DNA of 64,000 nt from Mucilaginibacter ginkgonis. GTDB taxonomy: Bacteria > Bacteroidota > Bacteroidia > Sphingobacteriales > Sphingobacteriaceae. Numbering within the stretch: position 1 is the first letter of the stretch; each line of letters opens with the position of its first letter. This document shows, piece after piece, positions 1 to 8,584 of this stretch. Location: assembly GCF_009754905.2 (NCBI RefSeq), contig NZ_CP066775.1, positions 2,666,001 through 2,730,000 on the forward strand. The letters run 5' to 3'. The notes under the pieces are model-generated. The model searched no databases and was not told the DNA's origin. It was given only the letters and a program-made list of their open reading frames with translations. Made by a program: the position numbers and the translations under genes.

Positions 1-382
1 AAACCCGCTTCTGCAACGCGGCTCTGTCGACCGCTTTGCTCACCAGCGGAATGATGCGGTCATTATCATCACCTTTGGTAATATAGTCGAACGCGCCGTT
101 TTTAATAGCGGTAACACCGTCTGCTATGGTACCGTAAGCGGTAAGGCAGATCACCTCGATGTGCGGCTTCAACGCTTTGAGCCTAGCAACCAGTTCTACA
201 CCGTTTGCGTCGGGCAGTTTAACATCACTAAGCACTACCAGTATATTTTCGCGCTCCAATATCTTGATCCCATCGCGAGCAGTGGCCGCGTGGAAGACGC
301 CGTAACCCTCAAGCTCCAATATGCGGGAAAGCAAGCCGGCAAGTTTTACTTCGTCATCAATTATGAGAATTTGCGCATCCAC
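1..382 (-). CDS. Response regulator, N-terminal receiver domain (runs off left edge)
   Basis: The reverse strand encodes a CheY-like receiver domain: an acidic pair in QILIIDDE near the start, the phospho-acceptor Asp in LSDVKLPDANG, the Thr of LTAYGT and the Lys of YITKGDDN. The linker wording resembles sigma-54-activator (NtrC-type) regulators of Bacteroidota, but any AAA+ and DNA-binding domains lie outside the window, so the output is unknown. No ATG lies in frame upstream of the domain; the GTG at 380-382 is the best start visible. It would receive phosphate from a partner histidine kinase not seen here. The receiver call is firm; subtype and start are inference. Confidence 0.85.
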   Translation of the reverse strand, partial: MDAQILIIDDEVKLAGLLSRILELEGYGVFHAATARDGIKILERENILVVLSDVKLPDANGVELVARLKALKPHIEVICLTAYGTIADGVTAIKNGAFDYITKGDDNDRIIPLVSKAVDRAALQKRV

Positions 383-448
383 CGCGACAAATGTAGTATT
401 TCGTAGAAATAAAAAACTTGGGTATGCGTGCGTCGTGACTGAAAATTA

Positions 449-634
449 TTATCTATCGTCTTTATAAGACATTAAAGAAAATACGACTAATAGAACAAAA
501 ACTACAGACTCTAAAATACCGAAAATGCGTGACACCGTCGGATTAAAATATTTTTTAAAAACTATGGAAACAATAAGAATAAGTAACCCTATTAAGATTA
601 AGACATTTCTTGGTTGCTTGTAAGATTGCATCAC
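449..634 (-). CDS. Hypothetical 61-residue membrane protein
   Basis: Short reading frame with a polar N-terminus (MMQSYKQPRN), two hydrophobic stretches (about residues 10-26 and 38-56) separated by a basic, Pro-containing turn, and a charged tail. This is the pattern of a small two-helix inner-membrane protein. It lies alone between the response regulator and the 165-bp repeat. I recognise no family. The coherent helix pattern argues for a gene; the A/T-rich setting and small size argue for caution. Confidence 0.4.
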   Translation of the reverse strand: MMQSYKQPRNVLILIGLLILIVSIVFKKYFNPTVSRIFGILESVVFVLLVVFSLMSYKDDR

Positions 635-818
635 ATTATGACTGAATTAATTAATGATAACTTCAGATAAAGATAGTCCTGTCCAATTACAACCAATGTA
701 TAACAAAAATCTTTAACGCCAGGTGGACGCAATTCATTTATAGATTTGAACGTATTTAATATTTTGGCGCCTCGCGTAGCATTCCTTCATTTTGTTTTCC
801 CGTTGACAGCAATTTGCC

Positions 819-983
819 AGTGTAACACCTGAAACACTTGTGTGACACTTTTTAAGAAAAAAAGGCAAATCTGAAACACTGACACGATCATGCATTCTTG
901 ATAATCAACTTTTTAGGACGCTGACAAAATCAAGTCAGATACTAGAAAGTCAGTATTCTAGGGAAAAGTGTCACATGTGACAC
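819..983. repeat. 165-bp structured intergenic element, copy 1
   Basis: Aligns without any gap to 60581-60745, with about 130 of 165 positions identical by eye. It ends in a perfect 16-bp palindrome, GTGTCACATGTGACAC (968-983), and the half-motif TGTGACAC also occurs at 841-848, so ends can pair either locally or across about 119 nt. Inside are CTGAC/GTCAG (921-925 with 934-938), CTAGAA/TTCTAG (942-947 with 956-961) and the near-palindrome TTGATAATCAA. No convincing reading frame is present. It abuts a terminator hairpin. It could be a small RNA, a protein-binding site cluster or a small mobile repeat. Confidence 0.8.
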
Positions 984-1005
984 TTTTGGTATCAAACATA
1001 AAAAA

Positions 1006-1027
1006 GCCTCCAACTTTCGCCGGAGGC
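1006..1027 (-). terminator. Rho-independent terminator after the first SusD gene
   Basis: Stem GCCTCC/GGAGGC with a 10-nt loop. On the minus strand it is followed by a run of T, as needed to end the SusC/SusD transcript. The same hairpin follows tRNA-Glu at 7406-7427, so this copy travels with the tRNA fragment beside it. Confidence 0.75.
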
Positions 1028-1030
1028 TTT

Positions 1031-1059
1031 GTAGCCCGTAGGGGAATCGAACCCCTGTT
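1031..1059 (-). pseudogene. tRNA-Glu 3'-end fragment (acceptor strand plus T-arm)
   Basis: The 29 bases are identical to 7431-7459, which form the 3' acceptor strand and T-arm of the intact tRNA-Glu. With the adjoining hairpin, 1001-1059 matches 7401-7459 at 55 of 59 positions. The 5' half of the tRNA (acceptor 5' strand, D-arm, anticodon) is absent, so it cannot be functional. The copy lies in the same orientation as the real tRNA and about 6.4 kb beyond its 3' end, as expected of the distal attachment site of an island integrated in a tRNA gene, or of a duplication remnant. Confidence 0.8.
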
Positions 1060-1103
1060 AATAAATTATGATAAACTTTCTTATAACAGTGATTTTTTAC
1101 TAA

Positions 1104-2645
1104 TCAATAGCCCGGATTTTGTGTCAGTTGGGTATTTAAACCCACTTCGGCTTGAGGTAGCGGGTATAGCAACCTAAAATCTGTCACTACACGGCCACTT
1201 GTTGGCAAATAGCTAAACTGCGTTTTCAGTTTAGCGCCGTAGGCATTCAGCACATTTATAGCTGTCCCGGTGCGCACCAGGTCATGCCAGCGTTTGTTTT
1301 CAAAAGCAAGTTCTACCCGGCGCTCGTGTAAAATCACGTCGCGTAATGCGGCTTGGCCCGTCGCAGTAGTCGCAGCCAGACCCGCACGGTTACGTACCGC
1401 GTTTAGTGCCAATAGTGGCGACTTGCCTTGCTCATTCTGCGCTTCAGCTAATAATAATAGAGCCTCTGAGTAGCGGTAAATAGGAAAATCGTCTGCAGAA
1501 CCTGTTACGGCAGTTAACGGCGAATGCAGATATTTCTTTATGTACGGCACAGCCACTTTACCCGCCGGTGGGGTTGTGTATCCTACCACGCTTTTGACAG
1601 CCGAATAGGTAAACAGATCACTGGCATTGTAAGCACCCTCAGCAATGCCTATAGAAGCATCAAGACGCTTGTCGCCGCTCTCGTAAGTGCTAATAAGGTC
1701 GGGGCTTGGCGTATTCAGGCCCCCGGTTGCGCTATTGTTTATAGCGATGCCTGTAAGTAACGCCGTACTGGTGCTGCGTGGTAAAAAATAAAAAGGAAGC
1801 GGGTTAGGTGTGGCCCCGGTAACGGTACCATCCAGATACTGTACCTCAAATATAGATTCCCTGCCGTTTTTGTTGGCCGGCAAAAAGGCATCAGCATAAT
1901 TAGGCGTCAGGCTGTAACCCATACCTGAAAGTGTATTGAGTAATGTTTCAGCATCGGCCCATCTTTTCTGCGTAACGTAAACATCGGCAAGTAAAGTAGT
2001 AGCGGCGCCCTTAGTAGCCTCGCCTGTTTGCGGAAATTTCGAAGGGGCAGCAAGTTCGCTTATCGCATCAGTAGCATCTGCTACAATCTGCTTATACACG
2101 TCGTCTGCAGATGAGCGCGGTAAAAAAGCATCAGAAGGTGTTTTTACTTCGTTCAGAAACAATGGCACCCCGCCAAATAAGCGCACCAGTTTAAAGTAGT
2201 TAAGCGCACGTAAAAACTTTGCCTGGCCGTCATAGTTTGCTGCAGACGCAGCCGGAACTGCTGTCGCCGTTTTTAATCGTGAGATAACAATGTTTGCTCT
2301 TGAAATACCTTGGTACAGGTACTGCCATTCAGAGGCGACGTATGAGTTTGTTGACGCATCCAAAAAATCTGAGAGGTTCTCACGAAATACATAAGCCGTA
2401 CCGCGGTCGCTCAATTTAGATTGGTAAAAGCTGTTATCAGAACGCATTTCTGACAACAGGAAGTCGTTGTTCAAAACATCTCTAAGGGGTGCATAGGTAG
2501 CCGTAACCGCTTGCTTAAATTGCCCGTCTGTTTGGTAATAGTTGGCATCTGTGTATGATGATTCGGGTGCCAATTCTATAAAGCTCTTTTTACAAGACAC
2601 TGCCGTAATTAAGAGTGCTATAACTATGGTATATATCTTTTTCAT
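1104..2645 (-). CDS. RagB/SusD-family outer-membrane lipoprotein
   Basis: 513 residues, usual SusD length. The signal peptide ends in a lipobox (ITAVSC, Cys18), so the protein should be lipid-anchored at the outer membrane. It has SusD features: NYYQTDGQF near the N-terminus, a TPR-like helical region (FLRALNYFKLVRLFGGVPL, about 145-165) and the C-terminal RRVELAFENKRWHDLVRTG. SusD proteins bind a ligand, usually a glycan, and act as a lid on the SusC barrel. It lies 11 bp after the SusC gene with which it forms a pair. The substrate cannot be read from sequence; the neighbouring phosphoesterase hints at a phosphorylated ligand (inference). Confidence 0.93.
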   Translation of the reverse strand: MKKIYTIVIALLITAVSCKKSFIELAPESSYTDANYYQTDGQFKQAVTATYAPLRDVLNNDFLLSEMRSDNSFYQSKLSDRGTAYVFRENLSDFLDASTNSYVASEWQYLYQGISRANIVISRLKTATAVPAASAANYDGQAKFLRALNYFKLVRLFGGVPLFLNEVKTPSDAFLPRSSADDVYKQIVADATDAISELAAPSKFPQTGEATKGAATTLLADVYVTQKRWADAETLLNTLSGMGYSLTPNYADAFLPANKNGRESIFEVQYLDGTVTGATPNPLPFYFLPRSTSTALLTGIAINNSATGGLNTPSPDLISTYESGDKRLDASIGIAEGAYNASDLFTYSAVKSVVGYTTPPAGKVAVPYIKKYLHSPLTAVTGSADDFPIYRYSEALLLLAEAQNEQGKSPLLALNAVRNRAGLAATTATGQAALRDVILHERRVELAFENKRWHDLVRTGTAINVLNAYGAKLKTQFSYLPTSGRVVTDFRLLYPLPQAEVGLNTQLTQNPGY

Positions 2646-2656
2646 TGTAGTATTTC

Positions 2657-5600
2657 TTATTTAATTGTTGCTGACAAGCCTATTGAAAATGTTCTTGGCA
2701 CCGGGTAAGCATTTTCATCTATCCCAATACCCAGCGTCGGATCTTGTCCGGCGAAATTGATCTCGGGGTTCATGCCGGTATAGCCGGTAAATACAAAGGC
2801 TTGTTGTACAGAACCGTAGAACCTAATGCTTTTGAAACCGTAAGCATGTTTAAGGTCAACCGTGTAGCCAAGCGATATATTCTTTATGGCGAAGTAAGAG
2901 CCATTTTCTACCCACTGGCTGTTTACCTGGCGGCCCATGGCTGTAGTTCCTGTTTTGGTGCGCGGATAGATGCCCGAACCCGGATTCTCTATAGACCTCC
3001 AACGGTCTGCAGCTGCTGCCAACGGCACACGTGAACCATCAAGGTTGGTTTGGTAAGCCCATTTAGCGGCATTAAGTATCTTTCCGCCAACAGAGAACGA
3101 GGTGTGCAGGCTAAGGTCGAACTTTTTGAAGCTGAAATAGTTGGTAAATCCACCTGTAAATGAAGGGGTTGGGTCGCCTATGAATGTACGGTCATTAACG
3201 TCATCAATAACACCGTCGCCATTGATGTCTTTAACTTTTATGGTACCTATATCAGAGTTGCCATTAGGATTGGTAGCTGTTGCAAGGTATTTCGGCGAAT
3301 TGGCCAGGTCAGCCGCGTCTTTATACAATCCCTGAAAAACAAAGCCGTAAAACTCACCAAGGTGATGGCCAACCTGCTGGCGGTAGTAGTCTGAAGATAC
3401 GGTATTGTTTCTACGGATGTAGCCCGGATCTACCAGATTTTTGATAATGTTTCTGTCGACAGAGATATTCAATGAACTATTCCACTTAAAGTCCTTATTT
3501 ACAATATTTACTGTGTTTAACGTGAACTCATGGCCCCAGAATTCTAACTTGCCAACGTTATCCAATATCGAGCTAAAGCCTGACGAGGTTGGCAATGGCC
3601 GGGTCTGGATCAGGTGGTCAGATATTTTGTGATAGTAGTCGTAAGTAAATGTAATGCGGTTCTTCAAGAGCGTCAGATCAAAACCTGCATCAAATTGTAA
3701 ACTACGTTCCCACTGCAGATTAGCGTTACCCAGGTTGCTGATGGTTGTGCCTTGGGTAATAGTACCATTGTAGTTGTAATAGTAATTAGCAGTAGTAGAC
3801 TGTGCGGCATAGTTACTTGCCGACGGGAAGAAATTATTACCTGTTACACCATAGCTTGCACGGACTTTAAACAAGTCGATCAAACTCAATTTTTCCATGA
3901 ACTTCTCATCGCTTACCACCCAGCCTGCAGATACAGAAGGGAATGTACCATAGCGCTGGTTAGCGCCAAAACGCGAAGAACCGTCATTCCTTATAGCGCC
4001 TTGAAGCAGGTATTTACCTTTGTAATCGTAGTTGATACGGCCAATGGCAGATAATAAAGAATAAGAAGTATATGAACTATTACCGGTAACACTGGTTGCA
4101 GCGGTTAAATACTGAATGTCATCATTCGGAAAACCTAAGCCCGTTAACGTGTTAGAGTTTTGAGTGAACTTTTGAAGAGAATAGCCTCCCAGGACGGCCA
4201 GATGGTGATTACCTATAGTCTTGTTGTAATCAAGGTTGGCCTCCGCGGTATAAGAACCATTGTCTACAGAACTGCTGGTGCCTGTCGGGTTATTAACTGT
4301 TGAGCTTACTACGCCCGATTGATAATACTGGCGGGTCTCGTTACCTTTATCAACACCTCCATTCAATTTCAATTGCAAGCCCGAGAGGAACTCGTAGTTA
4401 AAATAAGCATTACCCAAGATACGGGTTGTCTTGTAATCATCATTGGTTAGGTTGAACTGCGCCAGCGGATTAATGTAAGCCACCATGCCCGGGGAATATG
4501 TATCGCGCTGATAACTTCCATCTGCATTATATGGCGATTTTAACGGACTTGCTTCAAATATCCTTTCAAAAAGACCGCCAACCCCATCTGTACTCAGGCG
4601 GTTATTGTGATCCAGGCGATAGCTTGGTGCAAAGTTTACGCCCACTTTTATTTTATTATTTGCTAAGATCAGGTCTTTATTGAACCTGCCCGAAAAAAGC
4701 CTTGTGCCTGTGTTGATCAAAACGCCTTGCTGCTCCTGGTAACCTATAATGGCTGTAGACGATGATTTCTCCGTTGCTGACTGAATAGTCAGATCATAAT
4801 TCTGAATAGGTGCTGTGCGGGTTAGCAATTTATACCAATTGGTCCCTTCGCCGTACTGTGCCGGGTTTAGGTATTCTGTTGGTGTTGCTGTAGCAGGGTT
4901 CTCATAAGTGCGGATATCTGCATAGCGCTCATTCATAAACTGCGCGTACTCCTGCGCGTTCATCACCCTGGGCACTTTATTGCCCGGTATTTTTTGTACG
5001 CCGTAATTGGCGTTAAACTCTATTTTATTGTCACCAGGCTTTGCATGGCGGGTTGTGATGAGCACTACCCCATTAGCTGCTCTTGAACCATAAAGAGCGG
5101 TTGCAGATGCGTCTTTTAGCACGGTAAAACTCTCTATCTCATCCGGATTGATGTTGTTGATACTACCTGTAATGGGCAAACCGTCGATCACGAACAACGG
5201 CTGGTTATCAGCAAAGAACGATGCCGCGCCACGGATACGAAAGTCAACGCCGCGACCAGGCTGGCCACTGCTTTGTACCACAGATACGCCCGCTATTTTA
5301 CCCTCTAATTGCTGGGCGAATTGCTGGACAGGCATATCTTGTAACGGTGCCGCATCTATCTGCGCTACAGCACCGGTGATCTCGCGGCGGCGTTGTTTAC
5401 CGTAGCTAATGTTTACTTCCTGCAGCTGGTTACCTTCACCGGCACCCATTTGCACATCTAAGGTTGTTTCTTTACCTGCGGCGACAACTACTCCCGGAAA
5501 CTCCTTTTTAGCGTAACCTATAAATGTTACTACCACCGTGTAAGTTCCCGGCGCTATGCGGATATTGTAATGCCCTGTGCCGTCAACTACAGCGCCGGTA

Positions 5601-5770
5601 CCTGAGCCGGGTACGGTAACAGATGCACCGGGCAAAGCGCCTGTATTGTCTGACACCAGGCCGCGGATGGTGCCACTTTGTTGCGCATGCACAGCAACAG
5701 ACAAAATAAGCAAGGCTGCGACAAGCGCGACACGCTTAAAAAACGAAAATAAGAAGTACAGTTTTTTCAT
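2657..5770 (-). CDS. SusC/RagA-family TonB-linked outer-membrane transporter
   Basis: 1037 residues. A signal peptide (about 1-29, ending VHAQ) precedes a carboxypeptidase-regulatory-like beta-sandwich (about 30-115, GLVSDNTGALPGASVTV), then the plug with the family signatures SGQPGRGVDFRIRG and LKDASATALYGSRAANGVV, then a barrel ending in an aromatic-rich strand. It imports bulky ligands across the outer membrane with energy from TonB-ExbBD. It is first in the SusC-SusD operon. No sigma or anti-sigma gene sits beside it, so regulation is not evident locally. The 285 bp upstream, shared with the divergent phosphoesterase, must hold both promoters, but I see no clear match. Confidence 0.95.
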   Translation of the reverse strand: MKKLYFLFSFFKRVALVAALLILSVAVHAQQSGTIRGLVSDNTGALPGASVTVPGSGTGAVVDGTGHYNIRIAPGTYTVVVTFIGYAKKEFPGVVVAAGKETTLDVQMGAGEGNQLQEVNISYGKQRRREITGAVAQIDAAPLQDMPVQQFAQQLEGKIAGVSVVQSSGQPGRGVDFRIRGAASFFADNQPLFVIDGLPITGSINNINPDEIESFTVLKDASATALYGSRAANGVVLITTRHAKPGDNKIEFNANYGVQKIPGNKVPRVMNAQEYAQFMNERYADIRTYENPATATPTEYLNPAQYGEGTNWYKLLTRTAPIQNYDLTIQSATEKSSSTAIIGYQEQQGVLINTGTRLFSGRFNKDLILANNKIKVGVNFAPSYRLDHNNRLSTDGVGGLFERIFEASPLKSPYNADGSYQRDTYSPGMVAYINPLAQFNLTNDDYKTTRILGNAYFNYEFLSGLQLKLNGGVDKGNETRQYYQSGVVSSTVNNPTGTSSSVDNGSYTAEANLDYNKTIGNHHLAVLGGYSLQKFTQNSNTLTGLGFPNDDIQYLTAATSVTGNSSYTSYSLLSAIGRINYDYKGKYLLQGAIRNDGSSRFGANQRYGTFPSVSAGWVVSDEKFMEKLSLIDLFKVRASYGVTGNNFFPSASNYAAQSTTANYYYNYNGTITQGTTISNLGNANLQWERSLQFDAGFDLTLLKNRITFTYDYYHKISDHLIQTRPLPTSSGFSSILDNVGKLEFWGHEFTLNTVNIVNKDFKWNSSLNISVDRNIIKNLVDPGYIRRNNTVSSDYYRQQVGHHLGEFYGFVFQGLYKDAADLANSPKYLATATNPNGNSDIGTIKVKDINGDGVIDDVNDRTFIGDPTPSFTGGFTNYFSFKKFDLSLHTSFSVGGKILNAAKWAYQTNLDGSRVPLAAAADRWRSIENPGSGIYPRTKTGTTAMGRQVNSQWVENGSYFAIKNISLGYTVDLKHAYGFKSIRFYGSVQQAFVFTGYTGMNPEINFAGQDPTLGIGIDENAYPVPRTFSIGLSATIK

Positions 5771-6055
5771 AAAGTGAATTAAAAACCACGTGTAAATGTG
5801 AATTAACCTATGCCTGAATGAGCGGGGTTGCTCTTAAAGGCACAGGTAGCAACAAGGTTACTGTTACCGCGAGCAAAAGTGGGCTTATGATGTTCGGACG
5901 GGCTTAATAATTTGTTAAGGTTTTGTAGCCATTAGTTAACATTTGTGTTACAATAAGTATATATGTAGAACATTATTTTATCCTTTATTAATCCATGGTT
6001 AACGTATCGAATCATAGTTTTGCCCGCGACACCAACAAATCAATCCTTCTATCTG

Positions 6056-7078
6056 ATGAAAAAAATTCTTCTTTTAATATTATCCGTATCAGTTCTGCAA
6101 AGCAGCAGGGCTCAGGGCCTATATAATCAAAAAGCGGCGGACACATTGTCGACCGTTGGAACGGCTGCTGTTGTGCAGCCGGGCGACTTTAGTATAGCCG
6201 TTATCCCCGATTCGCAATACTATCTGGCACAGGCGCAACTAGGTGGCAATTTCGATATGCTAAAAGCACAGATAGATTGGATAACAAAGAATCAGAAAAA
6301 AGAAAATATAGCATACGTTGCCCAAATGGGCGATATCACAGAACACGGCGACAACCCCGCCACCGCCCGTTCTGAATGGTACCTGGCGCAAAAAGCTTAT
6401 TATAAATTAGAAAGCCCGGTAAGCATACCGTACGGTATGGCTGTTGGTAACCATGATCAATACCCGTCGCAATACCCTGTTAAAGGGACAACAAATGGTT
6501 ACAACAAATATTTTGGCGTGAGCCATTTTGAAGGACGGCCTTATTATGGCGGACACTACGGTAATAATAATGATAGCCATTATGATCTGTTTAGCGCTGG
6601 CGGTAAAGACTTTATAGTAGTGTTTTTAGAGTATGACCAGTTTAACGAAGATCAGGACAACATGTATAACTGGGCCAATGGAATACTTAAAAAATATGCG
6701 GATAGGAAAGGCATTGTGGTAAGCCATTCTATCATGCACTTTAACCCTGTGGCAGGATCAAATACCCCACAGGGAGAATTTGATTTACAGGGTAAAGCCA
6801 TATATGCGCATTTGAAAGATTGCCCAAATCTTTTTATGATGCTTTGCGGGCACGTTGGCGATAACGGTGAAGGATATCGCACAGATACCTTTGATGGGCA
6901 TACCGTTAAAACGTTTTTGAGTGACTACCAAAGTCGCGCTAATGGCGGGCATGGTTTAATGCGTCTGTACAAATTCTCTGTTAAAAAGAACGAGTTAAGT
7001 GTGAGGACATTTTCGCCTTATACAAATGAGGAAGAGACCGACGGCGACAGCAAATTTACTGTCTCTTTATTCAATTAG
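6056..7078 (+). CDS. Secreted calcineurin-like metallophosphoesterase
   Basis: About 340 residues. I chose the ATG at 6056 because a classic signal peptide starts there (MKKILLLILSV, cleavage near SSRAQ); an earlier in-frame start adds 12 residues before it. Metal-binding motifs of the calcineurin-like fold occur in order: VIPDSQYY, QMGDITEHGD, AVGNHDQ, VVSHSIMH and LCGHVGDNGEG. Such enzymes hydrolyse phosphomono- or diesters outside the cytoplasm. It is divergent from the SusC/SusD operon and shares its regulatory region, which suggests they work on the same phosphorylated nutrient (inference). Confidence 0.88.
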   Translation: MKKILLLILSVSVLQSSRAQGLYNQKAADTLSTVGTAAVVQPGDFSIAVIPDSQYYLAQAQLGGNFDMLKAQIDWITKNQKKENIAYVAQMGDITEHGDNPATARSEWYLAQKAYYKLESPVSIPYGMAVGNHDQYPSQYPVKGTTNGYNKYFGVSHFEGRPYYGGHYGNNNDSHYDLFSAGGKDFIVVFLEYDQFNEDQDNMYNWANGILKKYADRKGIVVSHSIMHFNPVAGSNTPQGEFDLQGKAIYAHLKDCPNLFMMLCGHVGDNGEGYRTDTFDGHTVKTFLSDYQSRANGGHGLMRLYKFSVKKNELSVRTFSPYTNEEETDGDSKFTVSLFN

Positions 7079-7159
7079 TATACAGAGAGAAGTACTATCT
7101 CCGTTCATCAAAAATACAATCCATTTATTCCAAGCTTAACAGTTCAGACGCAGTTTAAG

Positions 7160-7431
7160 GGTAACTATCGGGACGAACCCTAATTCAAGAATGAAAATCT
7201 CCAAATAAGATAAGCCTTCAACTTTCGCTGCAGGCCTTGTAGCCCGTAGGGTTCCCGATAGCTATCGGGACGAACCCAGTTTAAAGAATGAAAATCTGCA
7301 AATAAAAAAAGCCTCCAACTTTCGTGGAGGCTTCGTAGCCCGTAGGGGTCCCGATAGCTATCGGGACGAACCCTGTTGAAGAATGAAAATCTTCAAATAA
7401 AAAAAGCCTCCAACTTTCATTGGAGGCTTCG
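7160..7431 (-). repeat. Array of damaged tRNA-Glu 3' halves, each with its terminator
   Basis: Three degenerate units precede the intact tRNA. Each reads, on the minus strand, part of the anticodon arm (GAATGAAAATCT in plus-strand sense at 7189, 7286 and 7381), a T-arm, the acceptor 3' strand, then a GCCTCC/GGAGGC-like hairpin. Spacing is 97, 95 and finally 83 bp to the intact copy at 7464. In units at 7253-7270 and 7349-7366 the T-loop is replaced by the perfect palindrome TCCCGATAGCTATCGGGA; the leftmost unit keeps only half of it. This fills the stretch between the phosphoesterase and tRNA-Glu. Confidence 0.8.
7406..7427 (-). terminator. Terminator of tRNA-Glu
   Basis: GCCTCC/GGAGGC stem followed, on the minus strand, by a run of seven T. 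It lies a few bases past the tRNA 3' end. A near-identical hairpin is at 7311-7331 within the adjoining repeat array. Confidence 0.75.
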
Positions 7432-7503
7432 TAGCCCGTAGGGGAATCGAACCCCTGTTTGAAGAATGAAAATCTCCTGTCCTAACCCCTAGACGAACGG
7501 GCC
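7432..7503 (-). tRNA. tRNA-Glu (TTC anticodon)
   Basis: Minus-strand cloverleaf of 72 nt. The acceptor stem GGCCCGT pairs with ACGGGCT (one G-T pair) and the discriminator base is A. The D-arm is TCGTCTAGGGGTTAGGAC. Anticodon stem GGAGA/TCTTC holds loop TTTTCAT with anticodon TTC. The T-arm is AGGGGTTCGATTCCCCT. CCA is not encoded. It is transcribed alone and ends in the hairpin at 7406-7427. Confidence 0.95.
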
Positions 7504-7522
7504 AAATCATTTTTTGGAGTTG

Positions 7523-7554
7523 CAAAGATATGTTTTTGATGATTACTTCAAAAA
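7523..7554 (-). promoter_or_regulatory. Promoter of tRNA-Glu
   Basis: On the minus strand TTTTTG (7549-7554), an 18-nt spacer, then TATCTTTG (7523-7530). This matches the Bacteroidota vegetative promoter (TTTG near -33, TAnnTTTG near -7) and would start transcription about 10 nt before the tRNA. Confidence 0.75.
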
Positions 7555-7593
7555 TCTAATTTCAATTTTTTTGCAGGGCCTTTATAACCTGCT

Positions 7594-8577
7594 TTATACC
7601 ACCCAGATAGTATCTAAAAACCAACCACGGCTGTCGTAGAAATCTGTTACCGAGGTGAAGTTTGCCTTTGTTGCCATCTCCTTTACTTCATCAACACTGT
7701 ACTTTTGCGACACTTCCATATAGATCAGTTCGTTCTTGGCAAAACTTATTGACTCGTCGCAGATATTTACCTGCTGCTCTACCAGGCTAAATAAATAGCT
7801 CCGGCACGAACCTGTTTCGGGATCGTAAATAGGGTAATGCTCAAACTTAGGCAGATCGAAGTCGGCGCCCAACTCCCTGTTAATCCGGGTCAACAGGTTT
7901 AAATTAAACTGCTTGGTAATACCTTGGCTGTCGTTGTATGCGGCTAAAATTACTTTAGGGTTCTTCTTCAGGTCGAACCCGATAAAAACCATATCCCCCG
8001 ACGAAAGGTGCGCATGCAGCAGCTTGCAAAAGAAATCAGCATCACTCACCGGCATGTTACCAATATTTGAGCCTAAAAACAAAACCACATTTCGCTTGCC
8101 ATTGGCAGAGGCAGCTTTCTTCAGCATATTGAAATACTCACCCGGGAAACCTTCAATCTGCAAAGAAGGCAATGCTTTTGGCAAGGTGTCTTCCAGCTGT
8201 GAGATTACATTCGGCGAAATATCGATAGGCATGTAGGTAAAATCTGTACCGCTGTTTAGTAATTCGCGCAACAGGTTAACAGATTTGGTAGCATCGCCTG
8301 CGCCAAGCTCAATAAGGTTAAAGGGCGAGCCATCACCTTTTAAAACCTCTGCTATATCGGCTGTCTGGCGTGTAAATATCTCCATCTCACATTCAGTCGG
8401 ATAATATTCATCGCAGGCCATGATCTGCTGAAATAGCTTGTCGCCGGCAGTATCATAAAAATACTTGCTGTCCAGGTGCTTTGGCATAGCTGTCAGTCCT
8501 GCAAGTACGTCGTCGCAAAACTGCTGGTTGGCGCTTTTAGATTGTTCCGGTATCGTCTGGGTAGATGTGTGGTCCAT
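7594..8577 (-). CDS. egtD: L-histidine N-alpha-methyltransferase EgtD
   Basis: 327 residues, the usual EgtD length. N-terminal half has the family phrase DSKYFYDTAGDKLFQQI followed by EYYPTECE; the SAM-binding glycine loop is IELGAGDATKS (about 88-98), and NVVLFLGSNIGNM follows. The C-terminal part binds the histidine substrate in known EgtD. The enzyme trimethylates histidine to hercynine, the first step of ergothioneine synthesis. It is the last gene of the operon, 7 bp after egtB, its usual partner. A less likely alternative is a methyltransferase for another histidine-derived thiol product. Confidence 0.93.
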   Translation of the reverse strand: MDHTSTQTIPEQSKSANQQFCDDVLAGLTAMPKHLDSKYFYDTAGDKLFQQIMACDEYYPTECEMEIFTRQTADIAEVLKGDGSPFNLIELGAGDATKSVNLLRELLNSGTDFTYMPIDISPNVISQLEDTLPKALPSLQIEGFPGEYFNMLKKAASANGKRNVVLFLGSNIGNMPVSDADFFCKLLHAHLSSGDMVFIGFDLKKNPKVILAAYNDSQGITKQFNLNLLTRINRELGADFDLPKFEHYPIYDPETGSCRSYLFSLVEQQVNICDESISFAKNELIYMEVSQKYSVDEVKEMATKANFTSVTDFYDSRGWFLDTIWVV

Positions 8578-8584
8578 TATAGTT

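Noticed and set aside
161..406. Plus-strand 81-residue frame
   Set aside because: It lies antisense to the response-regulator receiver, whose motifs are unmistakable on the other strand.
7160..7431. Spaced repeats that could suggest a CRISPR array
   Set aside because: Units are decayed tRNA 3' halves plus terminators, with no uniform repeat and no unique spacers, and no cas gene is in the window.
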